A stretch of DNA of 64,000 nucleotides. Source: Lanius collurio (Eukaryota; Chordata; Aves; Passeriformes; Laniidae). Positions 13,901 to 27,400 of the stretch are shown here, in pieces; position 1 is the first letter of the stretch, and every line of letters starts with the position of its first letter. A model generated the notes under the pieces. That model saw only the letters and a list, made by a program, of their open reading frames with translations, searched no databases and was not told where the DNA came from. The position numbers and the translations under genes were made by a program. Location: assembly GCA_020086605.1 (NCBI GenBank), contig JACBWW010000020.1, forward strand, positions 14,255,205-14,319,204, in the 5' to 3' direction.

Positions 13901-14907
13901 GTGAAGACTGCAGAAGGTGTAGTCTTTAGTGTTTATACTGCATTAAATGCCATAGAGCTGGGAGTTCAGCGTAGTGAGATGCAGAGTACTTCTATCTAGT
14001 GCTGAACATTTTCCATTCTCATTTGACTTCACTGGAGGAAACTCAGGGAGCTCCACACCTCAAAAGGTGACTGCAAGCTCTGACATTTGAGTCATACTAA
14101 TAAAGTAGTTTCCTTTGGTGGGATGTGCATTCCCCCTCCCCCTAAGTTTCGAATAATGCTACTCCTTAAAGTAGGAACAAACATTTTACTTATGGCTAGA
14201 ATGCATTTATTGGCAATTTTCACATAAATCAACTTATATGAAAATGTATTCATAATCCAAGCCTTCTCTATAGTGATAAAATGTTTCTGCTTCTGTGGTA
14301 GAAAATAGCTTATTATGCAAACAGCATTGCTAGTGTTACATTATGCATGGGAGTCACCTGGAGAACATCACAAAAGCTTCAACCAAAAGGAAAAAAAGAG
14401 GGGAGAAAATCGGGTGTTCCATTTACTGCACCACTTGCCTGTTATAATTAGCTGTAAATGAGCTGATATCTGTACTTTGAAATGTATTTCATATATGCCT
14501 TGGTAACATTATACAAATAGAAAAAGCAGCAGAGAATGAAAGAATATGAAACTCACCCAGAAATGGCCTTGCAAAATGTCACCCCAATTAAAAAGCAAAA
14601 GCCAGCTGCCATTTTTAAACTGCTTAGTTGTATTTACTTTGAGAATACCTTGGTTATATTTATATTCTACTTGATTTAATTCAGGATGCTGCAAGTTCCC
14701 ACTGGACTGTCATCATTATGAATGACATTGTTGAGAAGTTTGATTAAATAAGATCTGCTCAGGCTAAAACCCATATTACCTCAGATATGTTTAAAATAAT
14801 AATGGAAAAAAAAAAAAGAATTAGTCCCAGCACAATGCACAGTCATTCAAGTCCCATCGTCTCACATGGCCTTTCTTACTGAGGGACAAAATAATGGTTT
14901 TAAAGAA
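10935..14907. other. Intergenic DNA, nothing recognised
   Basis: Mixed composition, with somewhat GC-richer patches at 11640-12230 and 12500-12700. Open frames do not exceed 97 codons and show no domain. A poly(A) run of 12 lies just before the CR1 copy. Confidence 0.65.
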
Positions 14908-15619
14908 AAGTGGCAGGATGAGAGCAGCTCTGTGGGGAAGGGATTGGGGGTGATGGTTGATGAAAAACTCAACATGAGCTGGCAGTGTCAGAAGGCCCAT
15001 GGATCCTGGGCTGCACAAAAAGCAGCATGGCCGGCAGGTTGAAGGAGGTGATTCTACCCCTCTCCTCTGCTCTGTGAGACCACACTTGGAGTACTGGGTA
15101 CAGGTCTGGTGTCACCAACACAAGAAGGACATGGAACAGGTGGAGCAAGTCCAGAGGAGGGCCACAGAGTTGATAAGAGGACTGGAGCACCTCTCTTAAG
15201 AAGACAGGCTGAGAAAGTTGGGGCTGTTCATCCTGGAGAAGAGAAGGTTGTGCGGAGACCTCATAGCAACCTTCCAGTATCTGAAGGGGGCCTACCGAGA
15301 AACTGGAGAGGAACTTTTCATCAGGAGCTGTAGTAATAGGACAAGGATTAATGCGCACAAATTGAAAGAGGGGAAATTCAGCTTAGCCATTAGGAAGGAA
15401 TTTTTTACTACGAGGGTGATGAAGCACTGAAGCAGTCTGCTCAGGGAGGTTGTGGATACCCCAATCTTGGCAGTGTTCAAAGCCAGGTTGGATAAGGCCT
15501 TGTGCAACTTGCTCTAGTGGGAGGCATTCCTGCCCTTTGTTGGGAGGAGAGGGGGAAGCTGGGACTAGACAATCTTTAAGGTCTATTCCAATACCACTCC
15601 AGTTCAAGGATTTTATGAT
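14908..15619 (+). mobile_element. CR1 LINE 3' fragment (reverse-transcriptase C-terminus and 3' UTR)
   Basis: Translation of the plus strand in shifting frames gives hallmark CR1 ORF2 C-terminal phrases: [12 protein letters not shown], a [16 protein letters not shown] block at about 15150-15199, LFILEKRRLCGDLIATFQYLKG (split at the frame change near 15200), and a KLKEGKFSLAIRKEFFTTRV block at about 15360-15417. It ends with the CR1 3' UTR, including CAATCTTTAAGGTC and a terminal degenerate TTTTATGAT at 15619. The copy is 5'-truncated, as most CR1 copies are, and carries in-frame stops and frameshifts, so it is a dead retrotransposon copy. Confidence 0.93.
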
Positions 15620-17840
15620 CACTGCAATAAGGATAAGTCCTCTGGGCAGTGAATTCTTACAGTAGTTCTTGTGGCACATCTTTTAGGAAGTTCTAGACAG
15701 ACATCAGAGCAGCTCTTGCCAAGAGTGGGTTTATAATCAGGGTTGTTCAAGATAAGATCTCTGTGATTTTGTAGCCTGAGAACTGGTATTCAAGTATTTC
15801 TGAGTCTTTCACAATGCTCAGTGTATGACTCCCTGCACTAGCATTAACTTGTCCACTGTCTTTATGCCTCCAGTGTTGTTACATCTCTTAAATCTTCACT
15901 GGAGGAATTCCTTTGGCTGCAGTCTTCCTGCAGGGGCCAGACGTTTCCATTGTCTTCCCTAAATAGCTTGTCAACAGGGACTTCTCTGACGGTTTTGGCT
16001 GTGTGTTCAATGACTAGTATTTCCATGAATCACTTGGTTCTGAAAACATTTGGCTAAGCCTGAGCAATCTCTTTTATGATCTATTCATTAAATCAGCATT
16101 TGTGACAAAAGCAGGACAAACATAAGCAGAGCCTCACTGGCCTTCCCAATCTTTTAGTCTTGCCAGCCAGTCAAGTTAGCCCAGAGAAAAACAAGCTGAC
16201 ATTGAAGTGAGGAAAGAAGATGCTGTGAACCAAAACTGGTGCTCTACGACTTGTCACGCAGCCTTCAGTGAGGGTGCAGGGCTTGGCTGCACCCCGCTGC
16301 CCACAGCAGGTCTGCCCTTGGCACCTACCAGATCCCCTGCTCTGAGGCTGCCTGAAACATCATGGAAATCCCTTCATCAATCTGCACTTTGCAATGGTAA
16401 TGTTCCCCACACAGTCTGTGGCACTTGGACTGGGTCCTGTCACAATGGACTACAGCTACAAGTTCCTGCTTTTTCTAGTCCAACCCAAATTTGCTCAATC
16501 ATTTCATGTCCCTGTCAGATATGGCTGTAAGTTGACCTGATCTGAGGAAACAGAAAAGTTATACAGTGCATGATATAGCAATCTTCCAAAATCCCCTTCC
16601 AGCACTGAAGGGGCTGGTCTGAGCTCAGCATCACTAGGCATTTCTTGGCCCTGGAATCATGCTCTGAGCTTGAGAAGGGTGGCTGGTAGTTCCTCATGGT
16701 GTTCAGCTCTTCTGGGCTCTAGGGGAAAATAAATTCTGTCTCATGAGGCCTCATGTCAGCATCCCAGCTGTTTATCTTAAGCAAGAAGCTCCATGGGGTT
16801 TGAGCTGCAGGGAGCTGTACCTTTCAGCATGAGCCAGTTCAGACCAGCTGTTATGCAGGAGGGGTGTCTGCTGCTCATCAGGCTATCTTGGGTACTGTAC
16901 AAAGCAGGTGTCTTACATTTTTTGGCTCTGCATGGCTAGTGGATGACACAAGGCAAGAGGAGGAGGAGGAGAAGAAGCTAAGAAAGTATCCTGAGAAAAA
17001 GGCTGGAAATTGAACATTACAAGTCTCTGAAAATGTGTAGAAAATTGAAGACTGTTTAAATCTCATTTCACCATTGACAAGATATGGGTGCTGGCAAACA
17101 AGAAGATAATCAGAATGCAATTTCAGTTTTGGCAACACTTTGATCAGAGCCAGGTCATGTTTTCATTTCATTAATGATTTTTTTTTACTTTCTTTTGGAG
17201 ACACAACTGGGAAGACATGAAAAATATCACAGAAGAAGAATATGTTGCTAATGTTGCATGCATGTATTATATATGAACACATTATAAGTATGTTCCTATA
17301 TGTATATAAATGCAAGCAAATGTGTAGGTATACCTCTCTATATTTATATCTAGAAGTCCAAGACTCTAAAAAAGAGAAACATAGTCCATGACTCATTTAA
17401 GGCCAACAATCCTGATGTCCAAAGAATAAGAGATGAGACCATTACAAGAATCTTGGACAAAATACTCACGGGAGTGTTTGAGAAGTTAGAATTAATCTGT
17501 GACAAAAAAATAATATTCCTGAAAGTGGCAACTGAAACTGAATTTTTTCTTATGCAGGCTACATGAGGTGACTATGGCTGGTAGGGGAAATACAGAATTT
17601 TAGATGAAAAGACAGTGACAGAAAGTCCTGCTCAACAAAAAAAATGTATATATATGCACTGAAAGCCAATGTAAGCAATGATAATGCCTGATATTTGGGA
17701 AGAAATGCCTAATTATGTATGATTATGTTACTTTGCAAGAGAGCATATGCTAGCCGAGTGTGCACAGAATGGACAAAGAAGATCACAACAGCATCACCAG
17801 CTCAGAAAAATTCCCTCTGACCAATGGACACTGCTGCAGA
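15620..17840. other. Intergenic DNA, nothing recognised
   Basis: Starts immediately after the CR1 tail and ends at the target duplication of the solo LTR. The longest frame (16207-16530, 107 codons) has no recognisable domain. Confidence 0.65.
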
Positions 17841-17845
17841 AGATG
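17841..17845. repeat. Left target-site duplication AGATG of the solo LTR
   Basis: Identical to 18548-18552 on the other side of the LTR. Five bases could match by chance, but the match coincides with TGTTG/CAACA termini. Confidence 0.5.
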
Positions 17846-18547
17846 TGTTGGAATGAAAGCTTCTTTGGACTCAGGCCCAGAGGGAAGCCAAAGCTCAGGA
17901 GTTGAATTAAAACCTTTGGATAAGCTGAGATACATGAAGTCACACCAAAGCGAAGTAGAAATATAAACTTTTAACTTTTAGTAGAAATACATGCTAAGTG
18001 CCTTAGAAAGCACTTTAAATATTGAAGAGCTGCTGCAGAAACCTTAGACACCAATTTTACTGCAGCAGTGTCACCCTTCACAGAATTTTTTACTTTAGAC
18101 AAAATACAGATAGAACTATACTGTTCACATTTTTTAGATAGAGTGTTCACATAAACAATAAGAACTGATAGAAACTACACACACAAATTTGTGTAATACC
18201 TATGTAATACTCGTGTAAGAACTATGAATATTAGAATTAGACCAGGATAGGTTAAGAAAAAGAAAACTAGAACCGTGTATTAATCTGATTGCTTTATTAA
18301 AAAATATAATCCATACTTCTGTAAGAAATAATAAAAATAGAGTAGAATAGAGCATATAGAAGAAGAAGTTTCTATGCTTGCTGTTTGCCTGCTGCTGCTG
18401 CTTCTGCTTGGCTTTATCATGTAACTCCTTTCAAATTCTGCCTTCAGAATATTATGAGACTGTGAAATAAAGAACTTAGCAGAACAGCAGCCTCCTCTGG
18501 TCCTTTACCCTGGTCCAGGAAGGAAGGGTACCCATCCAAGCTCAACA
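17846..18547 (+). mobile_element. Solo LTR of an endogenous retrovirus (ERVK-like)
   Basis: The 702-bp segment starts TGTTG and ends CAACA, perfect 5-bp inverted ends of the TG...CA type. It is flanked by the direct repeat AGATG (17841-17845 and 18548-18552), consistent with a target-site duplication. The 3' part has a poly(A) signal AATAAA at 18466-18471, preceded by a CTG-rich stretch and a TTTATCATGTAAC string like those I associate with passerine ERVK LTRs. No internal viral genes flank it, so it is best read as a solo LTR left by LTR-LTR recombination. Family assignment is from memory of similar sequences and is less certain than the structure. Confidence 0.62.
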
Positions 18548-18552
18548 AGATG
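18548..18552. repeat. Right target-site duplication AGATG of the solo LTR
   Basis: Identical to 17841-17845; lies immediately after the CAACA end of the LTR. Confidence 0.5.
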
Positions 18553-20045
18553 AATGGAATATTAGTTTAAAATTAAATGAAACTTTTATGTATTTTAAGT
18601 TGGACACAGGTAGACAAGCTGCTGTGAGTCCAGAAACACAAATATTGTCATGGACATAACAGCTGCAGACAGTGGGGAGCTGGAAATGTTGGGGCTTACA
18701 GAGGGAAATGTATCTCTACTAAGAAAGTGTGTGAACTAAAGGTATAAGCAAATAATAAATTAACAAAAAAGGACCTGTAGACATGTCAAAGATGAGAGGA
18801 TCTATTTTTGACTTTAAACCCCAATGTAATAAAGAAAGTATGGTTATTACAGTGGAAAAAATACTAAATATATTTGATAAGAATTTGAGGGGATTTTCAG
18901 AGGATAGGTAAGGAGGAAAAAAACCTCCAGACTAAATCTGAATAAAACTTTTGTCCTCCATCTAATAGTTCCAAATCAGGTTTTTCTCTCATCCTAAACC
19001 AGAAGGCGAAAGCTCAACTAGTGAAGTTGTTGCTACTGAATCACAGGGTAAGTGAAGTGTTCTTCTAGAGTGGATGCAATTTCTGGACATTGCAGGGGAA
19101 AAGAGAAACAGTGGTTATTTATCAATATATTAAATAAGGATGTGGAAGCTGAAGTCTGCTTCTGAGAGAGAGAGGTCTCTGGAAACACAGACTTTGCCAA
19201 AGATACTGTGATGTGCCAGTGCTGTCCAACCTTTGTGAAAAAGTGTTTTTCACCCCATATTGCTCACCCTCAGCCTTCCTGAGGAGCTGCTGACTGTACT
19301 AGATGATTACAAGTGACCACAGGTTCAAATGATGTTCCTGCAGAAAGTTCAGCAAAACCCTCACCATCTTGCACCCAGATTTTCCCTTGTCTTGTTTGAG
19401 GAATTTGGCTCCACTTTCTCAAGCATTTCATCCTATCTCTACCTCATTTATGATACTACTTATCTTACAGTCCGTATGAGTTTATTTTTTTTTTAATCTT
19501 TCTGTCCATTATTTAATACATTACCTAATGAAAAGATAATTAATGAAAGAATACTTGGAAGCTGTGCTACTCTTCAAGCTTTGGGAGGCCGTGGCTGTTC
19601 CTGGTTCATCCTGCAGTCTGGGTTACAGACCTCTCCCAAATCCATGGTGCTCTTTGTTTGTCTCAGGCCAGAGGTCTGTGTGGCTCTCCAAATGTTATAG
19701 AGAAGTCTTATCTCAGCAGGAATTCATTTTTCTATTCATGGGTTCACCTCTGCAGGATTGCTGATGGGCTGCACTAGCTCATAGTGATACATCTGCAGAA
19801 AAGTGATTGAGGAATATTAACTGGAAACACACCCTGTCCCTACATCAGCACCACAAGTGCCCTGTCTGGCTTTATGAATGAAATGGCAGACTGGTGAAAA
19901 AGAGCAGCAAGTATCAAGCAGTACATATGCAGATGGCAATAATGAACTCACAGTTACAGGATGCTGAAGATCCTGCTGCTTTCTGAGTCCAGCATAAGGA
20001 AGATGATTTTTTTTCCTCAAACACAAATGGTGATGACCATCCATT
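18553..20045. other. Intergenic DNA, nothing recognised
   Basis: AT-rich; short open frames only; no transposon hallmark until the CR1 tail at 20046. Confidence 0.65.
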
Positions 20046-20113
20046 GGAGTGGGCATTGGACTAGATGATCTTTAAGGGTTCTTTCCAACCCAAGCTTTTC
20101 TACAATTCTATGA
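20046..20113 (+). mobile_element. CR1 LINE, extreme 3' tail
   Basis: Contains the CR1 3' UTR end: GGACTAGATGATCTTTAAGG, TTCCAACCC and the terminal ATTCTATGAT motif. Only about 70 bases remain, a strongly 5'-truncated insertion. Confidence 0.88.
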
Positions 20114-23100
20114 TACCTCCTGTGTGATGCTCAGCTGACTTTGCTTTGGCATGAAAACTTGTCATGAATTCGTATTCCATCATTCTCACAAATTTCGTCT
20201 TGACTTTCTCAGAAGGTTTTATTTCATAACCTACAAAAGTGAAAAGTCCTTTAACATTCAATATACTCAGCTTAGTTTAATTAGAAATTAGCAAAAATAG
20301 GTTTGAGGCAAACTAGAGGGGCAGAGAGTTCAGTGGAATGACCCTAAAGCTGTGGCATCATCAGCAATTGCTTACTTCTTGAGAGAGGCAGTAGCTGAAC
20401 TGGAAAATGTAGTCACTGCATGCCTGCACCCTTCAGAGAGATGCTACAGATTGTGTAAGCCCCACTGCAGGCCTTCAGGTCTGGCATGGAGGCCAGTAGG
20501 ATCACACTTGTTACGATACAAGCTCATTTACCTGCTCTTTATTAGCATTCAAATGCCAAGTGCTAATGTGCTTAAAAATTCCAAATATTTTTCCATTTTT
20601 TCTAGGAAAAAGGATTGATGTGAAAAGAAATGGTCTGGTACTGATATGACTTATGGTGAGGTGAAAGACAGCCAGACAGCAAGAGGTGGCCTCAGAGACT
20701 GGAGACTTCCCATAGGAGCCTCCCAAGGAGATAATTGAGATTTTATGATGCTGACTGAGAGTCAGACAAGCAGGAGTCACTGTGCAGGGATGGAGGAAAG
20801 AAGCCTGTAGGACCAGGATGTATGGTGTCCTTTCAGGCTGTTAGACAAGAGAGAACAGTGCTGTTTCAGACACAAAGCTGGGCTCATAGGGAAACATCTT
20901 GCAATAGTCAAACTGCAGAGTGGGATTATTATGGCTTTGGATAAGAACTATTAACTATTGTTAAGGTGATTGATCACTTTTATCATTATGGTTATGGAAG
21001 GAGTTTCACAATCAGAGCTAATCATGGGGTATTGCAGTGCCCCTGTCTGCCTAAATGCTGAAATCCAGAGATAGACTGTGAGATGATTACAAAAATTGCA
21101 ATACTGTCATTTTCCATATTGAACACGGACTGGGCTAAAATCATAACACGTGCATTGCTGAGACGCCACAAGTAGAGGAAAACACTTGGGAAGCTTGCTT
21201 CCAGCTGCCTCCAGAGACAGAAACAAATGAGTTTGCTAACTGTTCTGTTTAACTTTTCTAGCACACAAAGTTTCTACAGTTTTAAAGTTGTGCTGCTGTG
21301 TGACTCCCATGGTGTATGGATGTTTGGGTTCTTTGGTACAGACTTCTGCTACTGCCTGTAAGATTCACTGAGGTTTTTTCAGGGAAAGCTCAGAGAAATG
21401 TTGAAAGTAAGGGGTAATAAAATGCACCTCACATGCAGAGGAATGGAGTCATATTAAGTGTTGCATGGGCAAAGAGATGCATTCAGTAATCTCCAGAGCA
21501 GCAAGATGCTTTCCAACAATACAGACTTCCATCATTCTTTCATGGTGTTGGTATGGCCTTTTGTGAAGGTTTCATCTGAAGGTTTTATCTGATGAAAAAA
21601 GAAAAATCTCTATCAGTAAAAAATGAAACAGGTTTTCAGAAAAGTAGTTGGATCAGACATGTAAGTTTTAGGCATGGAAATTTGACCAGAAACAAAAGAA
21701 CTAATCCATGACACATTCTGCAGTAACACATGGCTGATCCTACATTAAGATTTGAGATGCCCAGAACATATCTAATTAATTTACAACTATACCTTGATGT
21801 TCTCACTAGTGGCGGAAAAGAATGAAAAGAATAACTGTTGTCCATATGCTCAGCATCAGGAAGGTGGCATGGAGGAAGCAGCTCTTTCTGTGCTTTTCCA
21901 AGGCTCACTTTCTCTTCTTGGGAACACTGTGAAGATCAGCCTACAAAAATAATGGCTATCCACCATAAGCAATGTAATGATCAGTTCCTAGTAGGAAGTG
22001 CATGTTTAGCTTGACCTTGCAGAATTTTTGCATTTAATAGTAAACACAATCGAAATAAGAGGCAAGAGACTGCATCAGGACTGGACAGAATGGAAAAATA
22101 CCGATGACATAGGCATGGCAAGTCAAGCTTTGATTGATTAGTACAAATGATAATGGTGCAATTAGAATTCTGCAGCTAAGTAATGTGTTACGGTGCGCAG
22201 TATTAATAGCATGCCAAACTAGTAGTGCATGTACTCACCAAGGCAGTCTCTTGAAATGCTGTTCTCTGCAATGACTGACTGCTACAGGAAGAAAGGCGCT
22301 GCTAGTGCAGCTAGTCTGCATCAGAGACCTCATGCAAAGAAACCTTTCCCTGTCACTGCTGTGCTTGTTTAGACTCTGTTAGAGACCTCTGACAGATCCT
22401 ACCTCACATTTTCCTTGTATTTTTCCGTTTTCTTACTAGGAACACAGCCTCTTCTGTCCCTAAACTCCAGTGTTTGCAGAATCTGTTTTTCTGTGTGACA
22501 GACCTAGTTCTGCTTTGAAAATGCCACCATCATAATCTCTGAATGGGAACGAGGAAAGATGTAAACACTGTGTGTTCTTCCTGGAGCGGTGGGTTCCAGC
22601 ACAAGACCATGTACATGAAGTGGCCTAAAAGACACTTTTGTGAGTGCTCTTTGTTCTCCTTTGATATGGATGACCACCAACCAGAATTCAACCCATCAAT
22701 AACTCATTGGTCATAACACATTCATATTTCACTGATGCAAAAGAAGTCCTGTTCATAGATGTTATACCAGTAGATAGAGTGATATGTATTTAAGATGAAT
22801 TTGGGGATATTTTCTATGACTAAACATATCTGCCTTGGGAGAAGATAATTTTACGAGGAATGGGAGTCAGTGTCAGCTGGTGTGCCCAGATTACAGACTG
22901 CTTCCTGAACAGAGAGGAAAACCAACTCTAAAGTCTGTGAATGTGCATGCTAGCTAGATTAGATTTGTACTGATAGCTTTTGTTTCCGTTCCCTTCTCTC
23001 TTGCCTGGTTTAATATGCAAGGCTATATATGGAGAAAATGTGTCTCTGTGCTGGCATAGCAAAGATAACCTTGAAGAGTATAAATGAATGTACGTATTGA

Positions 23101-24290
23101 TGGAGCAATTTGTGTTTTTATTGATTTCTTGCTGTGTCTCGCTGAATTTCTAGTATGTAGCATAGGCTGTAACTATTTTGTTACGAAGAATGCTACAGAA
23201 TGTGTTTTCTCACACCAATTCTTAAGGGATATGGGCAATTTATACATGAAAATATGAAAGAAAGCATACAGTATATATTGATTATTATTATTCATTGCTA
23301 TAAGCAGGATTTAGGGCTCTGGCTAGAGATATTTGAGATCAAAATAGGGTGACATACTTTCTGTATTGGAAGGCTGAGCTGCCAAAGTGAGATATCGAGA
23401 TTTTTAGCATAAAATACATAGCTTTTGCCAATGTGGAGAAAGTTGAAGGTGAAATGGTCACACAATGACATATTCCTAAGAAGACAGGATATTTTTGTAG
23501 AACGATGATTAATGATGTCAAAATGCAAATACATGGCTAGAAGAAAAGAGGCTGGGCTGGTTCTCCTCTGTGCTGGGGAACTGGGTTGTGCTGTAGGACT
23601 TTTTCCAAGAAGGTGAAGTGGGGCAAGGTGTCACCAACATGAGGATGTCGGTCCTGAGGCCCCTAGGCCCTGACCTTGCATGTTTCTGGACCTGTGATCC
23701 TTTGGTTTCTTTAAACCAGTTATCTTCATTTATCTACACAGGAGCCTGTAGATTTGAGATCTAGTCTGCATTGGTCATTAATGATTAGTAGCATTAAACT
23801 GAAGACTGTGATGTCTGTATGCGTAGCCTGGTTGGATTTTCTTCCATTCATCTGTGTTTTGCAATTCTTTTTCCTGTCATATACTCCACCTTCCCTGAGC
23901 AGAGAAATAAAGCAGAGAAATGTGTTGAGTACTAGCTCTGTGCAGTCACATGGGCTTTGAGAGTGAGCACTGCAGTCAACCCAAGTGCTGTTTAAGGCAG
24001 CTCTATCCCAAATTTGAACCACATCTCCCTTCAGCTCAAGGAGTAGGAACTGCACCTTTCTTGTCTGGTGGCTCATAAAAAAGTGTGTCCATCCTGCTCT
24101 GGAAATTAGCGACATCAGAGACACCAGGCTTGGAAGAGAGCACCTAAATTTGGTCCAGAAGGGGATGCCCAAGGAAGAACATAAGTAACAGTGCACATGT
24201 AGCACGAGTTTTCCTTTTAGATACTGAAGGACTTTCTAAGCTAGAGGTTGCCTCTGTACCCGTCTAGTAGCCAGCAGTAGCACCATTGCC
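20114..24290. other. Intergenic DNA, nothing recognised
   Basis: AT-rich. The longest frame is 159 codons on the minus strand at 23726-24205, without domain, signal or splice context; it is treated as chance. Confidence 0.65.
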
Positions 24291-24435
24291 CATGAATATG
24301 TCTAATCTCTTCTGAGCTCATTTTTGCTTGGCCTTTGTAACATTCTCTGGCATTAAATACCACAATTTAATTAGACTTTGGGAGAAAAAAACCTTCCTCT
24401 GATTTCTTGTGTAGATCTAGGCCTCTTGATTGTAA
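24291..24435 (-). mobile_element. Old, diverged CR1/L3-type LINE remnant
   Basis: The plus strand reads GAATATGTCTAATCTCTTCT, then GGCCTTTGTAACATTCTCTGG, TACCACAATTTAATTAGAC and AAAACCTTCCTCTGATTTCTT. This order of phrases is what I recognise from ancient sauropsid CR1-like copies in antisense orientation. Divergence is high, so the subfamily is not assigned and the boundaries are approximate. Confidence 0.5.
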
Positions 24436-27400
24436 ATGAGCATATATGGCAATTAAGAAGGCTTTTAAAAAGGAGACGGGAAGTCATGAAGCTGCTCCCA
24501 CAGATTGGATGTGTGAGGGTGAATACTGAAACGCTGTGCAGTGCCAAAGGCCTGAGCGACTGAAGGTTACGGCTGCCAAAATGGAATAGCAGATGGAACC
24601 AGATCTTGCAAGATTTACACTTACAAGAAATAGAGAGATCAATTATGTGACACCATGAGGACATCAGAACAATGATTTATTGCGTGATGTACATTATCAA
24701 TGAAGTTGTGGGTCATCATGCAGCTAACTGTGTATGATGATTGCCTATAAATGAAGATGGTTTATCATATTCCATTCATCTCCTTACCAAGACTTCAACT
24801 GAACAGTCTTCAGAGTTTGTGTATACCATAGGTTTGTAGCACTGTACTGTGGTAGAATATGTTCCTCTTTGTTCTCAGCCCTTTGTCATTACTTCTTTCT
24901 ACATACTACATTTTTAAGACAACTACAGAGCCTTATTTTTGAAGAGTGACAATCAAAACCTAGGCCAGCTTTCAATTCATGTATTAATAGACAAATATGC
25001 AGATTTAACAACAATGACTTAAAAGAGTGCAGTTTTTATGCATAGGTGAGCTGCAGAGCTGTAGGTTATGGCCAGACAGCTCATCCCTGAAGGGGATCAC
25101 CAGTGGACAGAACTGGTGATCCTTATTGTAAGCTGGTGAGCAAAGCATATTGGCACATCCTTGCAGGAGTGCAGCAATGCTGCTCACCTCCCCTGGGCAA
25201 GTGCCGGGGGGCTCCTGCTCAGGCCTGGCGCTTCTCCTGTCAGCTTGCTTGATCCTTAACATTGTTTTGTTAAAACAACCCGTTAGTGTCTAAAGACTGT
25301 TCATTTCCTTGACTTCTTTTCTCCTGGCTTAGCATCTTGCAGGGGTGACATCTCCACCTGGTGACAGAGGCTGGGGAGGAGCCAGAGGCTGCCTACCCTC
25401 ACTCTGCCTCTGGCCATGCCATGGATTCCACTACTCTAAGCACTTGTACTTTGAGCACTTTGGAAAGGCAGATTTTACTTCACAGAACTCATGTGGAGAG
25501 AAACTGGAGAGAGGTGAATGGACCCACAGCAAATTTGATTACACATAAGAGCCTTATTGTTTTAGGAAAGAGCTCTTGGATCTCAATCCAGAGGAGAGAC
25601 AGGGCACTTTTCTGACAGGCTTCCCAAGGGCTGGTCTAAATTCTTCCTCATCTCCATCCACACTGACTCGGCTGGAATGGACTCTGGAGCCCTCCTGCAT
25701 TTGCTCACGAGCTCTGCCTGGCTGAGCTGATGGACTCAAGCTGATGGCATCCAAAGACATCTTTCTTCAGGTGTCTGTGTGGAGGGCTGGAGCCAGCCAT
25801 GGAACCAACCCTGTCCTGAAGCTCTGAAACCTGGAAACTTTTTTATAAACTGCTGTCCTAAATTAAAATATGTCAATCTTTGAGGCACCACATCTTCATT
25901 AATACTGCTACTGAAGGGGGCAGAGAGGTGATGCTAAGGACCTAGGGGCAGCAAGTTCCTACAGAGTTGACAGTAGAACTTCTGTTTTTAGTAAGAGCTG
26001 TGCACAGGGTTCTCCTTCTGTGGGGATTTCTAGTGGAATTTCCATTCCCTGTAAGACACAGAAAAAAGATAATACTGTGGAGAAAGACAGCCGAATCTTG
26101 TGTTTGACAGAAATTAAATTTACAATTTTACTTTTGATTTAAAATTTCTGAACTAAACAACTTTAGGATGAAATCAAGTTAGTCTAGACCAAATATGTTG
26201 CAACAGATGTTATAATTTCTGAAAATGTTTTACTAACTGAAGCAAAATATTATAGAAAACTTCCCGTAAGAGATTTCTGTATCGAGTTTGGGAATTTTTC
26301 TATATGTTGAAACATATTCTGACAGAATGTTTTAAGCACACTCTGTTTTGAATGCGCTTTTTAAAGTGGTTTTAATGCAGTTTTATAATTTCAAAGAAAA
26401 TGAAAAAAGAATAATAAAGACAAAGCAAACTCTTTCTGAGATTGAAAATATTTAGCAATAATGGGCAGTACAAACCCAGAAAGTAATTTTAAAATGGCCT
26501 GTACAGCCCTACTGTTTCACACTGAAAAGTAATTGCTTTTGTAAGCTACCACCCTTCTTTTCTATAATGCTCAGATGTTACAAGGCTTTCATCAATTTAT
26601 GCTGACAACATTGTAAAATACCCCTCCAGAAGTGCACAGGAGGGGGAAGTTTCCTGGGAATGTTTCACATCTCATGGACCATTTGTACCATTTGCTTGCA
26701 ACCATAGAAGAGAGTTTCCTGTTTTCATATATTTCTCTTTGGAAGGAGTAGAGTGGTTTGGTGACATAAAGGCTCTCAAAATACATCAATGTTGCCAAGG
26801 CAGAAATATAAAGCAGTAATTTGAGGATCTTGAGGGCACTATGCAGACTATTAAACTAATGGAACAGCTGTTGCTGACAGAGGGGCAAGGTTTTCAGGGC
26901 TTTGGGAAACTCTTATAATTACTTGTTAGGCTTGGTAGATTTGTTGCAGATGTTGGCAATTCAGACACTAACTGTTCAGCAACTGAATAAAGTGAGTATT
27001 TTTTGAAAAAATCCCTGAATATTCAGGGGGGATGTATTGACCAACAGGATGATTCCAAATACCATTTAATGGTCACTAAAAAATTACATCCCCTCCTCCC
27101 AGATCACCAGCTCATCCATTCAGGGCTGTTGGTTGCTACTTCTATCTCAGAGTCTTTCCTTCTGCTAAGAATTTGCACCCCTTTTTTAAAAGGTAGAGCA
27201 GAGACCATTGTTTCTCATTGGGAGTTTCATGTCCTCCCAGAGCATGAAATGCAGTCAGAGGGTCTGCTTGCTATTCAGCAATCCTCTGTGGTTGGAGGGG
27301 CAATGTGAGAAGTGGGAGGTCTGGGACAAGAGCCCTTAACTCCACAGCTCTCGTCCAGTAAGGCTGTCCTGTGAGGCCATCGAGGGTGAACTACTCTGTT

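Noticed and set aside
23726..24205. 159-codon minus-strand open frame
   Set aside because: No domain, signal peptide or convincing splice sites; one frame of this length in 64 kb is not unusual.
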